The notes under the pieces: generated by a model | Seen by the model: only the letters and a program-made list of their open reading frames with translations | Database searches by the model: none | What the model was told of the DNA's origin: nothing | Made by a program: the position numbers and the translations under genes | Shown here: one piece after another, positions 36,394-44,533 of the stretch | Position numbering within the stretch: the stretch's first letter is position 1 | Layout: each line of letters opens with the position of its first letter | Source of the DNA: Bacillota bacterium | GTDB taxonomy: Bacteria > Bacillota > Clostridia > Acetivibrionales > DSM-2933 | NCBI GenBank assembly: GCA_023430975.1 | Contig: JAEYYB010000178.1 | Location: forward strand, 1-64,000 | Length of the DNA: 64,000 bases | Direction of reading: 5' to 3'

Positions 36394-36445
36394 ATCTTAC
36401 TGTACTCTAATATAATAATAGATCTTACTAAACTCTAATATAATC
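36392..36445. repeat. Tandem repeat, two 26-28 bp units
   Basis: AGATCTTACTGTACTCTAAT followed by AATAATA, then AGATCTTACTAAACTCTAAT followed by ATAATC, directly adjoining the palindrome and the end of the large-subunit gene. Confidence 0.7.
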
Positions 36446-38027
36446 AAAGGTCATTACCTGCATAAGACAGGTTAAAACTCTTATTAATCAAAGGAAAATC
36501 AGTAACAATGTTCCCCTGTACTGCAAGACACACTGCGGGCCAGTTGCAGAAGGATGGAGTGCGTATCTTGTACCTGAAAATTGTATTGCTCTCACCAGAC
36601 ATGATCCAATGAATATTTTCCCCCCTTGGAGACTCTGTACAGCCAATTGCCATCTTGTAAGGTTCAACTTTTCCTATAGGCTCATTTATCTTACCAGCCT
36701 TCATTTTATTTACAATTTGCTCAATTATGCTTATGGACTGGTAGCATTCTTCCAGCTTAACCTTCATCCTGCAGTTAACATCTCCGTTATTATGCTCCGG
36801 AACGCTGAATTCCAGTTTGCTGTAAGCACAGTAGGGGTAATCTTTCCGGACATCATTTCTTACACCGGCTGCACGACCGCCAGGACCCACTGCATTCATA
36901 TCCACTGCTTGCTGGAGAGTCAGGACTCCAGTGTTTTCAACCCTGTCAATAAATAAGCTGTTGGAAAGTATTATTTTCTCTGTTTCTTCCAGTTCCTTTT
37001 TTATATTCTCCATATATTCCAGTATTCTTTTTTCTTTTCCGGCTGCAAAGTCCTTTCTTATCCCACCAGGTTTGTTTACGCTACGCAAAAACCTGCTGCC
37101 GCTGACCTCCTCAATTATCTGATAGGTCCAACCTCTAAGCATTCTGAATTGGAAGGCCGCAAAACCGAAAGCAACATCCACACATATACCAGCGAGATCT
37201 CCCAAGTGACTTACCAGGCGTTCAAACTCTGCAAAGAGAGATCTTTGGTAGTTTGCACGTTCAGGAGCCTCAATACCGGCAATTTTTTCAATAGCCAGAC
37301 AGTAAGCGAGTGAATTGGAAAACGTCTCGTCACCTGAAATTCTTTCGGAAATATAAAAGCATTTATCAATACCCTGACCTTCACAAAGCTTTTCTATGCC
37401 CTTGTGGACAAAAAACAGCTGGGCTTCCAGGTTTATAATAGGTTCACCTGCAACGCTGAATCTGAAGTGGCCTGGTTCTATTATTCCTGCATGAACAGGG
37501 CCAACGGGTATTTCAAAAACGCCTGTTCCTTCAACTTCTGTAAATTGCTGCTCGTTACTCACAAACTGTGGTTTTGTCTTAATGTCAAATTCCTTACGCA
37601 ACGGATGAACATCCATAGGCCAGTTTCCATGAAAAACCAGGCTTTTGGGACTTGGATGGCCAAGGGGTTTTAAGCCGTATAAATCCTGAATTTCTCTTTC
37701 ATAAAGGTGTGCACCATATATGTTGTTTGAAATTGAATTGAAGACAGGATTATTTTCGTCTATTAATGTTTTAAGTATAATGTGGCAGCCTTTTTGCCTG
37801 ATAGCAAATACATAGTAAATGGTAAATTTTCCTTCCTTATTTCTTTCGTCATTTGCAAAGAGTGAAACCAGTATACCATCTAGCTCATCTCTTACGTGGA
37901 TCGAAATATCCAGGATTTTTGAGTTGTTTACAGTTATATATATTTCAGTTTTATTTTGTATTGTATGGTTAATGATATCTTCGGTAAATATCCTTTTAAG
38001 GTCATCAAAGTATTTCAAAATATTCAT
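36444..38027 (-). CDS. Ehr complex large subunit (NuoCD/HycE-like) lacking NiFe ligands
   Basis: A 527-residue fusion of a NuoC-like domain (about 1-145, with LYEREIQDLYGL and HPLRKEF) and a NuoD/hydrogenase large-subunit domain (about 160-527: PVGPVHAGIIEPGHFRF, FFVHKGIEKL, YKMAIGCTESPRGE). In NiFe hydrogenases the first metal motif is ERxCGxC; here it is ERISGDE (228-234), without cysteine. The C-terminal DPCxxC is also absent: the protein ends GNIVTDFPLINKSFNLSYAG and four more residues. It therefore cannot bind a Ni-Fe centre and should not be called a hydrogenase. This fits the energy-converting-hydrogenase-related (Ehr) complexes. It overlaps none of its neighbours but starts 2 bases after the membrane-subunit gene. 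Confidence 0.9.
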   Translation of the reverse strand: MNILKYFDDLKRIFTEDIINHTIQNKTEIYITVNNSKILDISIHVRDELDGILVSLFANDERNKEGKFTIYYVFAIRQKGCHIILKTLIDENNPVFNSISNNIYGAHLYEREIQDLYGLKPLGHPSPKSLVFHGNWPMDVHPLRKEFDIKTKPQFVSNEQQFTEVEGTGVFEIPVGPVHAGIIEPGHFRFSVAGEPIINLEAQLFFVHKGIEKLCEGQGIDKCFYISERISGDETFSNSLAYCLAIEKIAGIEAPERANYQRSLFAEFERLVSHLGDLAGICVDVAFGFAAFQFRMLRGWTYQIIEEVSGSRFLRSVNKPGGIRKDFAAGKEKRILEYMENIKKELEETEKIILSNSLFIDRVENTGVLTLQQAVDMNAVGPGGRAAGVRNDVRKDYPYCAYSKLEFSVPEHNNGDVNCRMKVKLEECYQSISIIEQIVNKMKAGKINEPIGKVEPYKMAIGCTESPRGENIHWIMSGESNTIFRYKIRTPSFCNWPAVCLAVQGNIVTDFPLINKSFNLSYAGNDL

Positions 38028-38028
38028 A

Positions 38029-39510
38029 TCAGTTACCTCCCTTGATGATTAATACTGCAGAGTCTACTATGTTTTTAACGGGTTCCGGCATATATACACC
38101 CGTTACTGTGATTATGGCAAAGAGTAACAATATTACAGTAAGACCCAGCCTATTTATTTCACCGGATTGCACATCATTGCTGACTGCATTTCCAAAAAAC
38201 ATTTTTAGTGTCGTTACAGCTATACCGGCAAATATAACCGCTACAAGAACAAGGAAGATGGAAGCTAATACGTAATGATATGCCGAAGCTGCTGAAAGAC
38301 CGACGCTCAATTCACTGAAGAATACACTAAAAGGAGGCATTCCTGCTATAGCAAAAAGGCCAAGAAGGAAAACCGTACCTGTTACAGGCATAATCTTAAG
38401 AAGGCCATTGACCTTTTTAATTTCTTTGGTGCCATATTTCAGGTAAACATTGCCTGAAAGCAGGAAAAGCATTGATTTTGTGAATGCGTGGTTAATCATA
38501 TGGAAAAGTGCAGCGAATATTGAGAGCTTTGTGAAAAAGCCCAGGGCAAATACTATTATTCCCATATGCTCTATGCTTGAATAGGCTAAAAGCCTTTTAT
38601 AGTCCTTCTGATACAGTATAAAAATTGCAGCTGCAGCTATTGATAATAAACCCATTCCAATCATGAGCCTCTTTGTGTAAAGGTTGTCAGGCCCTAAGCG
38701 TTTGTTTACAATTGAAAGAATTCTTATAATTCCATAAAGTGCACTATTTAACAGAACCCCGGATAGTAGTGCACTAATAGGTGCGGGTGCCTGACTGTGT
38801 GCATCAGGAAGCCAGGTGTGCATTGGAGCAAGTCCAACCTTAGTACCAAAACCAACTAGTATAAATATAAATGAAATTTTTAAAATACCGCTTTGAAGAG
38901 CTCCTGCATGCTCATACAGGAAGGTCCAGTTTAACGGTGATTTTACACCTTGAAAAACACTTCCTGAGGAAATATAGAGGAAAACTATTCCAAGTAGTGC
39001 AAATGCGATACCCACTGAACATATTATAATATACTTCCAAGCTGCTTCAATGGAATGCTTGTTGTTATAAAAGCCAACAAGGAAAGCAGAGGCCAGGGTG
39101 GTTGCTTCTATGGCAATCCACATAAGACCAAGGTTCTGTGTTGTTACAACAGTTATCATTGTAAAAATAAATACATACAATAAGCTATAATATATTTTAA
39201 TCTTTTTTGTGTCTATTGTTCTGTGGTCATATTCCAAGTCCAAGTATTTTACTGAGTAAATACATACAAGAAAACCTATGCAAAGGATAATGTCCAGAAC
39301 TATGAGGCTCAGTGAATCTATATAAAAGAGCCCGTTTAAAAATGTTCCTTCAATTACACCATTACTAAGGTAGGAGCATGTTGTATATATCATTGATACA
39401 AAAAGCATTATTGCTCCTGTAATATTTATTATATGAGTTGTGGCACGTTTCTTTGCCGTCCAGAACAATAGCGAAAATAATAGCGGTACAAGTAAAACTA
39501 AAGCTTCCAT
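38029..39510 (-). CDS. Ehr membrane subunit, antiporter-like (HyfF/NuoN type)
   Basis: A 493-residue integral membrane protein with about 14 segments, of the Mrp antiporter/NuoL-M-N family. Conserved elements include a glutamate in IAIEATTLAS (helix 5 type), LVGFGTKVGLAPMHTWLPDAHS, PAPISALLSGVLLNSALYGI, LLAYSSIEHMGI and HMINHAFTKSMLFLLSG. Such subunits translocate H+ or Na+ across the membrane in complex I and group 4 hydrogenases. It lies between the HyfE-like gene (21 bases) and the large subunit gene (1 base). Confidence 0.92.
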   Translation of the reverse strand: MEALVLLVPLLFSLLFWTAKKRATTHIINITGAIMLFVSMIYTTCSYLSNGVIEGTFLNGLFYIDSLSLIVLDIILCIGFLVCIYSVKYLDLEYDHRTIDTKKIKIYYSLLYVFIFTMITVVTTQNLGLMWIAIEATTLASAFLVGFYNNKHSIEAAWKYIIICSVGIAFALLGIVFLYISSGSVFQGVKSPLNWTFLYEHAGALQSGILKISFIFILVGFGTKVGLAPMHTWLPDAHSQAPAPISALLSGVLLNSALYGIIRILSIVNKRLGPDNLYTKRLMIGMGLLSIAAAAIFILYQKDYKRLLAYSSIEHMGIIVFALGFFTKLSIFAALFHMINHAFTKSMLFLLSGNVYLKYGTKEIKKVNGLLKIMPVTGTVFLLGLFAIAGMPPFSVFFSELSVGLSAASAYHYVLASIFLVLVAVIFAGIAVTTLKMFFGNAVSNDVQSGEINRLGLTVILLLFAIITVTGVYMPEPVKNIVDSAVLIIKGGN

Positions 39511-39531
39511 TGGCGTTATCCTCTCAATCCA

Positions 39532-40188
39532 TTAGCCCTTAAGATTTCTCATCTTGTTTATATCTATTGAGTCAAAGTTTTCATTTATTCTGAAAACCAT
39601 AATTCCCATTATCAAAACTGCCGTTAGAACATCAAAGAAAAGACCCAGTTCAACAATCATCGGCATGCCGTTTGTAGTAAGTATTGCTGTAGTAAAAAGT
39701 CCGTTTTCCATTACCAGAAACCCGATTATTTGGCCTATTGCCTTTTTTCTGCTTATCATGAATAAAAGTCCGATAAGTATTACCGAAATTGAGTTGACAA
39801 GGTATGTCTTAATCTGTGGATCCTTAATATCATCAATAGTTGAAACGGAGAAGTAAGTAAGTACAAACAGGCCGCAGCATATAAGTATAAGAGTAGGTAT
39901 ATTAAGGAAGAAATCCTTTAACACCCTGTACTCAACCTTTTTAACAGTTCTCTTTAATAATCTTGGTATAAGTATTACTTTTACTACAATGGTAATTAAA
40001 CATACAATCATAACATCTATTTCTCCCTCTTCAAGGAAGCTGTATATTCCCATTACCCCGGCAAGCAATGCAAGAAGAAGGGATTGTAATCGGAAGGTAT
40101 TTATGTATGAGATTATCCTTTTATTTGCCACCAATATAAAGGATGAAAGTAGTATTAATATTGAAACCAGATTTAAATAATTATCCAT
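39532..40188 (-). CDS. Ehr membrane subunit, HyfE-like (NuoK-related)
   Basis: A 218-residue membrane protein of six to seven predicted segments. GFLVMENGLFTTAI (about 155-168) is the NuoK/HyfE signature with its conserved membrane glutamate, and LGLFFDVLTAVLIMGIMVFR follows. Members join the antiporter-like subunits to the NuoH-like anchor. Two bases separate it from the NuoH-like gene upstream and 21 from the HyfF-like gene downstream. Confidence 0.88.
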   Translation of the reverse strand: MDNYLNLVSILILLSSFILVANKRIISYINTFRLQSLLLALLAGVMGIYSFLEEGEIDVMIVCLITIVVKVILIPRLLKRTVKKVEYRVLKDFFLNIPTLILICCGLFVLTYFSVSTIDDIKDPQIKTYLVNSISVILIGLLFMISRKKAIGQIIGFLVMENGLFTTAILTTNGMPMIVELGLFFDVLTAVLIMGIMVFRINENFDSIDINKMRNLKG

Positions 40189-40190
40189 GA

Positions 40191-41141
40191 CTACCTCCTT
40201 ACAACAAAGTATTGAAGAAATCCTAAAAAGGACAGTATAAACGAAATAGCTGCCAGGTTCGGGACGCTGAAAAGCTTCAGCTTGACTGTGTTGACTTCTG
40301 CAATTGCTATAATTATCGAAGCCATTACAACCTTGGCTATATAAAGTAAAATGGAAATTCCAATGGCAAGTAATGCATTATCCAATGTTATAAGGCTGTC
40401 TAAAGGTATGAACAGATTTACAAGCAATGTTATTAAAACCAGTTGCTTAACTGCTGCACCAAGCTCCATAAGGGCCAGATGTCTGCCAGAATACTCCAGG
40501 AGCATTGCTTCATGAACCATTGTAAGCTCAAGATGGGTTGCAGGGTCATCAACAGGTATTCGGCAGGATTCTGCAATTATAACAATTATCATAGCTAAAA
40601 AGCAAAGTATATAAACAGGCTGAAATATACTCGTACCGACGGAAGACAAGGTCTCCATCATGTTGTGTACCGATGTTGATTTTGAAATCAAACCAACTGT
40701 AAATACTGAAACAAGGAGTGTTGGCTCAATCATGGATGAAATAGCCATTTCTCTGCTGCTTCCCATTCCGCCAAAGGTGCTGCCTGTATCCATTCCTGCC
40801 AGTGTCATAAAAAATCTTCCCATTGCCAGGATGTATATAATGAAAATTACATCACCGCCAAAGCTTATTGGAGTCAGCTTCAGGCTTACAGGTATTAAAA
40901 GACCTGCTAATAGTGCAGTGGTAATATTTATATATGGAGTTACCTTGAAAATCCATGAAGCAGTATCCGATATTACGGTGTCTTTCTTTAAAAGCTTATA
41001 GATATCAAAGTAAAGCTGTAGTACAGGAGGACCCTTCCTTTTCTGCGTAAGTGCCTTTACCTTTTTTATAATCCCGTTTACAAGGGGAGCAATCAGCAAT
41101 ATAACAAACAATTGCACAATAATATAAATAATATTACTCAT
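40191..41141 (-). CDS. Ehr membrane anchor subunit (NuoH/HycD-like)
   Basis: A 316-residue membrane protein with about eight segments. The family signatures are KRKGPPVLQLYFDIYKLLKK (about 35-54), GMGSSREMAISSMIEPTLLV, ESCRIPVDDPATHLELTMVH (about 186-205) and EYSGRHLALMELGA. The equivalent complex I subunit connects the soluble arm to the antiporter-like subunits and forms the ion/quinone channel. It starts at 41141 after a 216-bp gap from the HyfB-like gene, unusual because the other genes are nearly contiguous; a palindromic insert lies in the gap. Confidence 0.93.
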   Translation of the reverse strand: MSNIIYIIVQLFVILLIAPLVNGIIKKVKALTQKRKGPPVLQLYFDIYKLLKKDTVISDTASWIFKVTPYINITTALLAGLLIPVSLKLTPISFGGDVIFIIYILAMGRFFMTLAGMDTGSTFGGMGSSREMAISSMIEPTLLVSVFTVGLISKSTSVHNMMETLSSVGTSIFQPVYILCFLAMIIVIIAESCRIPVDDPATHLELTMVHEAMLLEYSGRHLALMELGAAVKQLVLITLLVNLFIPLDSLITLDNALLAIGISILLYIAKVVMASIIIAIAEVNTVKLKLFSVPNLAAISFILSFLGFLQYFVVRR

Positions 41142-41213
41142 CCTAAGTTTTCTCCTTTAAGTAATTGTGAACAGAGAGTTTAACTGTTAACAGTTTTTTA
41201 CTTAACCATGACC

Positions 41214-41337
41214 AAAAAATAACTTCCGCTATAAATTTCGCTCATGCGTTTAACTACCTCGTCAACACCCAGGATGCATGGCGAGTAGTTTAGCGAAGCT
41301 AAATGACCAGCTGCGTAGAAAGCAGAAGTAATTTTTT
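41214..41337. repeat. Third palindromic element in the Ehr operon, about 124 bp
   Basis: AAAAAATAACTTCCGCT (41214-41230) is inverted as AGCAGAAGTAATTTTTT (41321-41337), with two mismatches in 17. Inner sequences TTTAACTACCTCG and CGAGTAGTTTAG also pair imperfectly. It is unrelated in sequence to the other two repeat types and separates the HyfB-like from the NuoH-like gene. Confidence 0.7.
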
Positions 41338-41357
41338 ATTCATGCTTTAGTAATGGC

Positions 41358-43409
41358 TTAGCTATTGCTAAATCGATAATATATCAGCAGGCCTACAATT
41401 GTTATGAATATATATATCAGATATGCGTGTACGCTTCCTGTCTGAACTGCGTGCCTGATTCTTCCTGAGGTAGAAGTAAACAATCTTGTCACAGGCATAT
41501 AGAGATATTTCTCAAATACTGACTGAGTACGTACTACATACCTCATTGCCTTAGGGTAATATGGAGATGTTCCATCTTCAGTCTGAAGCTCTCGAGAAGG
41601 TCTAAATATTACTCTGAATACAATTCTAAGGGGTTTTGAAAAGCCTGTTGCTGTATACTGCATTCTGGAATTAAGTTCTTTAAAGCCGCAATCCCATGTA
41701 CTGTATTTCCGTTCTTTAGTAGCCCTGCTTATGAATTTTACTGCAAGGAAAACTACGGCTGCCAGTATAATTCCTGCTGCAAGAATAAACATAGGCGATA
41801 TTTTATTGGTTTCAAGGCCTTTAGGGTAATATACAAAGGATGAAAATCCTTTCAGCTGAGGTACAATAGATGCTTTAACTATAGAATTGGAAACCTTGTC
41901 CAACAATACAAGAACAATTTGTGGAAACAATCCAAATAAAACGCACATAAAGGTTAGCAATCCGGTTCCTAAAAGCATGTTAAAAGGTACTTCAATTGAG
42001 TTCTGAGCCTCTGTACTCCTTGGAACTCCCAAAAATGAGATTCCAAAAGCTTTAACAAAGCAAGCAGCAGCAAAAGCACCTGCCATTGCCAGCACTGCGG
42101 TAGCCAGTATGGCAATCAGCTTTATACCATTGCCGCTTATTCCAATGCTGTGGAAAAGAGATTGCAAAGTAAACCATTCACTGATAAACCCATTAAAAAA
42201 GGGCATTGAAGAAATTGAAAGGCAGCCAATCAAGAAAAGCAAACCTGTGTAAGGCATTCTTTTAAGGAGGCCGCCGAGCTTTTCCATATTTTTTGTATGG
42301 GTTGAATAATATATGGAACCTGAACCTAAGAATAATGCACCTTTAAAGAGTGAGTGGTTAAATAGATGTAACAAAGCTGCTAGTATTGCCAGTGAACTCA
42401 AAATGGTGTTTCCCTTGGCATAACCATAAATTGAAAGCCCCAGACCTATTAATATTATGCCTGTATTTTCAATACTGCTATAAGCAAGCAGTCTTTTTAT
42501 ATCTATTTCCATAAGTGCGTAAGCTATGCCTAAAACAGCTGAGATGCTGCCAACAATTAGAAGTGTTATGCCCCACCACTCAAAGCCTCCGCCAAGGACA
42601 ACATATACAAACTGTATCAGTCCGAAAACAGAGGTTTTACTCATTATACCTGACATTAGGGCAGAGACATTGCTTGGGGCTGCAGGATAAGCATAAGGAA
42701 GCCATATGTGAAGAGGTATAATACCTGCCTTTGTCCCAAATCCAATAAGAAGGCAAATAAATATCATATTTTTAGAAAACGGAGGTATTACTGTTGCAGC
42801 ATTTACGATATCAAAAGAGCCTGTATACGAATATATTGTTATAAAGGCTATGGTCAGGAAGGCTGTTGCTATATGGGTCATGATAAGGTAAAGTGTACCT
42901 GACTTCTGGGTTTCTGGATTCTCAGATTCAAATATGACCAGAAAGTATGATGTTAATGCCATTACTTCCCATGCAAGAAGAAATATTAGCATGTTTCCAG
43001 AGCTGAAAACTGATACCAGTGAAACAATGAATATACCGAACAGAAAGTTGAAAGAGGCTGTGTTTCTTTTTCCATAAAACTGTGAAAGGAAGCTTATTGA
43101 ATATATAGAGACACATAGTGTCAATATGGATAAAATAAGTATGAAGTACGCAGAAAGTTTGCTCATTTCAAGCTTAAAACTCAAAAACGGTATGTTTGAA
43201 TTAATATGTATCAGTTGTAAGTGAACTTCATCCGAAAGCAGATAGAATATTGCAGTTAAAATTCCCGTGATGGAGGCTATGCAATAAAGTATATTTGATA
43301 GCATATTGCCAAGCTTGGAACTTTTTATAAATACAAAAGAAAATAATGATCCAGCCACATAAAAACCTAACATTAGTAAAAAAAGTAAATTAATGTCAAT
43401 TAAATTCAC
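41358..43409 (-). CDS. Ehr membrane subunit, antiporter-like (HyfB/NuoL type)
   Basis: A 683-residue membrane protein with about 16 segments, the first gene of the operon. Motifs of the antiporter family: LLAWEVMALTSYFLVIFESE, LIGFGTKAGIIPLHIWLPYA, PSNVSALMSGIMSKTSVFGL, LLAYSSIENTGI and HLFNHSLFKGALFLGSGSIY. The long C-terminal extension with WDCGFKELNSRMQYTA is usual for HyfB/HycC-like subunits. It starts at GTG 43409 with a GGGGGGG ribosome site 9 bases upstream. The operon promoter and an attenuator-like hairpin lie just before it. Confidence 0.93.
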   Translation of the reverse strand: MNLIDINLLFLLMLGFYVAGSLFSFVFIKSSKLGNMLSNILYCIASITGILTAIFYLLSDEVHLQLIHINSNIPFLSFKLEMSKLSAYFILILSILTLCVSIYSISFLSQFYGKRNTASFNFLFGIFIVSLVSVFSSGNMLIFLLAWEVMALTSYFLVIFESENPETQKSGTLYLIMTHIATAFLTIAFITIYSYTGSFDIVNAATVIPPFSKNMIFICLLIGFGTKAGIIPLHIWLPYAYPAAPSNVSALMSGIMSKTSVFGLIQFVYVVLGGGFEWWGITLLIVGSISAVLGIAYALMEIDIKRLLAYSSIENTGIILIGLGLSIYGYAKGNTILSSLAILAALLHLFNHSLFKGALFLGSGSIYYSTHTKNMEKLGGLLKRMPYTGLLFLIGCLSISSMPFFNGFISEWFTLQSLFHSIGISGNGIKLIAILATAVLAMAGAFAAACFVKAFGISFLGVPRSTEAQNSIEVPFNMLLGTGLLTFMCVLFGLFPQIVLVLLDKVSNSIVKASIVPQLKGFSSFVYYPKGLETNKISPMFILAAGIILAAVVFLAVKFISRATKERKYSTWDCGFKELNSRMQYTATGFSKPLRIVFRVIFRPSRELQTEDGTSPYYPKAMRYVVRTQSVFEKYLYMPVTRLFTSTSGRIRHAVQTGSVHAYLIYIFITIVGLLIYYRFSNS

Positions 43410-43439
43410 AATTAATTTCCCCCCCGATCAAGAAATTGA

Positions 43440-43474
43440 CAAAAAAGTTTGCTCAAGGTTTTATCAAACAAACT
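43440..43474 (-). terminator. Attenuator-like hairpin in the Ehr leader
   Basis: On the minus strand AGTTTGTTTGA (from 43474) pairs with TTGAGCAAACT (to 43446), followed by six T (43445-43440). It sits between the promoter and the ribosome site of the first gene, the place of a leader terminator. Confidence 0.65.
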
Positions 43475-43476
43475 AT

Positions 43477-43504
43477 ATTATACTCTTCTGTCTTGAAAAT
43501 TCAA
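43477..43504 (-). promoter_or_regulatory. Promoter of the Ehr operon
   Basis: On the minus strand TTGAAT (43504-43499), 16 bases, then TATAAT (43482-43477). The predicted start lies immediately before the attenuator-like hairpin. Confidence 0.65.
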
Positions 43505-43555
43505 TAGCAAATTAAGATAGGGAGGTATATATAATTATAAAATTGTAAATAATTA

Positions 43556-44347
43556 TTAGGTTAGTTTTCTATAGCTGTTTAATGACATACCCGTACACTT
43601 TTTAAAGCACTTGCCAAAATAGTTCGGATCATGGATACCAACCTTCTCGCCTATTTCATAACCTTTGAGATCGGTTTCCTTGAATAACTTTAACGCTATA
43701 CTGATTCTTGTTCTGGTTATATACTCTACAAAAGTATAACCAGTTACCTGTCGGAAGATTCTGCTTAAATAGCTGGGATTCATATAGAATTTACATGCGA
43801 CTTTTGTAAGTGAAATACTCGGATCTGTTGCATTTGCATTTATATATTGGACTATATCGGAGATTGTCTTGTTTCTCTTTTTGCTGTGGGAATCTTTTAT
43901 AAACTTTGTTGCACAGAGTGTTAACTTCTTTAGAAACTCTTTCATTTCTATAAGATTGTTAAATTTAACAGAGTTATTGTATGGGAGAATCTTAGAGTCA
44001 GAAATGTCAATAAAATTAAAGCCAAACTCAGTAACGGTATCTATTATTGTTGTTGTTATGTTAATATAAAGAATTTTTGCTTTTTCAAAATTTAAATTAT
44101 TGCAGTTATATAGATCATCAAATAGTGTATCGATTATTTCGGTTGAGTTTTTTTCCACTCCATTTCTTATGCAGAGTCCGATTTCCTTTATCTTGTCATT
44201 AGTGTTATTACTGTTTAGCTTGCTGGCCAATGATTCAGGCAGTTTAATTTCCATAACATGCCCATTGGTGGAAGGTTTATTGGGATAGTTAATATTTATT
44301 CCATTATTGGAATATGTGTTCATTAAACGATCTGACATTTTAAACAC
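43556..44347 (-). CDS. AraC-family transcription regulator
   Basis: A 263-residue protein. The C-terminal AraC DNA-binding domain occupies about 165-263 with two helix-turn-helix parts, SLTKVACKFYMNPSYLSRIFRQVTG-type (first helix ALTKVA-like, then YLSRIF) and IGEKVGIHDPNYFGKCFKKC, ending NSYRKLT. The N-terminal 160 residues have no recognisable receiver or sugar-binding domain. It is encoded just upstream of the Ehr operon on the same strand (146 bases), so it is a candidate regulator of that operon; this is inference. Confidence 0.85.
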   Translation of the reverse strand: MFKMSDRLMNTYSNNGININYPNKPSTNGHVMEIKLPESLASKLNSNNTNDKIKEIGLCIRNGVEKNSTEIIDTLFDDLYNCNNLNFEKAKILYINITTTIIDTVTEFGFNFIDISDSKILPYNNSVKFNNLIEMKEFLKKLTLCATKFIKDSHSKKRNKTISDIVQYINANATDPSISLTKVACKFYMNPSYLSRIFRQVTGYTFVEYITRTRISIALKLFKETDLKGYEIGEKVGIHDPNYFGKCFKKCTGMSLNSYRKLT

Positions 44348-44449
44348 CCCTTATTATCGCTTTTTATCTATAAAAAATTTACCCCTACATAAATAATATT
44401 CGCTGCAATCTAAAAATTGGGTGTAGATTTTATCAAATATTATTAAAAA

Positions 44450-44486
44450 TAGCAAAAAAAAACCAGTTCACCATAATGAATTGGTT
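44450..44486 (-). terminator. Terminator of the membrane-anchored protein gene
   Basis: AACCAGTTCA (44461-44470) pairs with TGAATTGGTT (44477-44486); on the minus strand it is followed by a T-run (44460-44454). Confidence 0.75.
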
Positions 44487-44533
44487 CAACATGCCTAAAC
44501 TGGCTTTATAAGAAATTTTATGAATAATTGAAG

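Larger units (their letters stand above)
36159..36443. other. Repeat-filled gap inside the Ehr operon
   Basis: Holds hairpin repeat G (36180-36277), a separate long palindrome (36309-36393) and a 28-bp tandem repeat (36392-36445). No open frame. It separates the large from the small subunit gene, which normally adjoin. Confidence 0.7.

Noticed and set aside
36444..43409. Annotation as formate hydrogenlyase/hydrogenase-4
   Set aside because: Both NiFe-ligand motifs are missing from the large subunit and no formate dehydrogenase gene is present.
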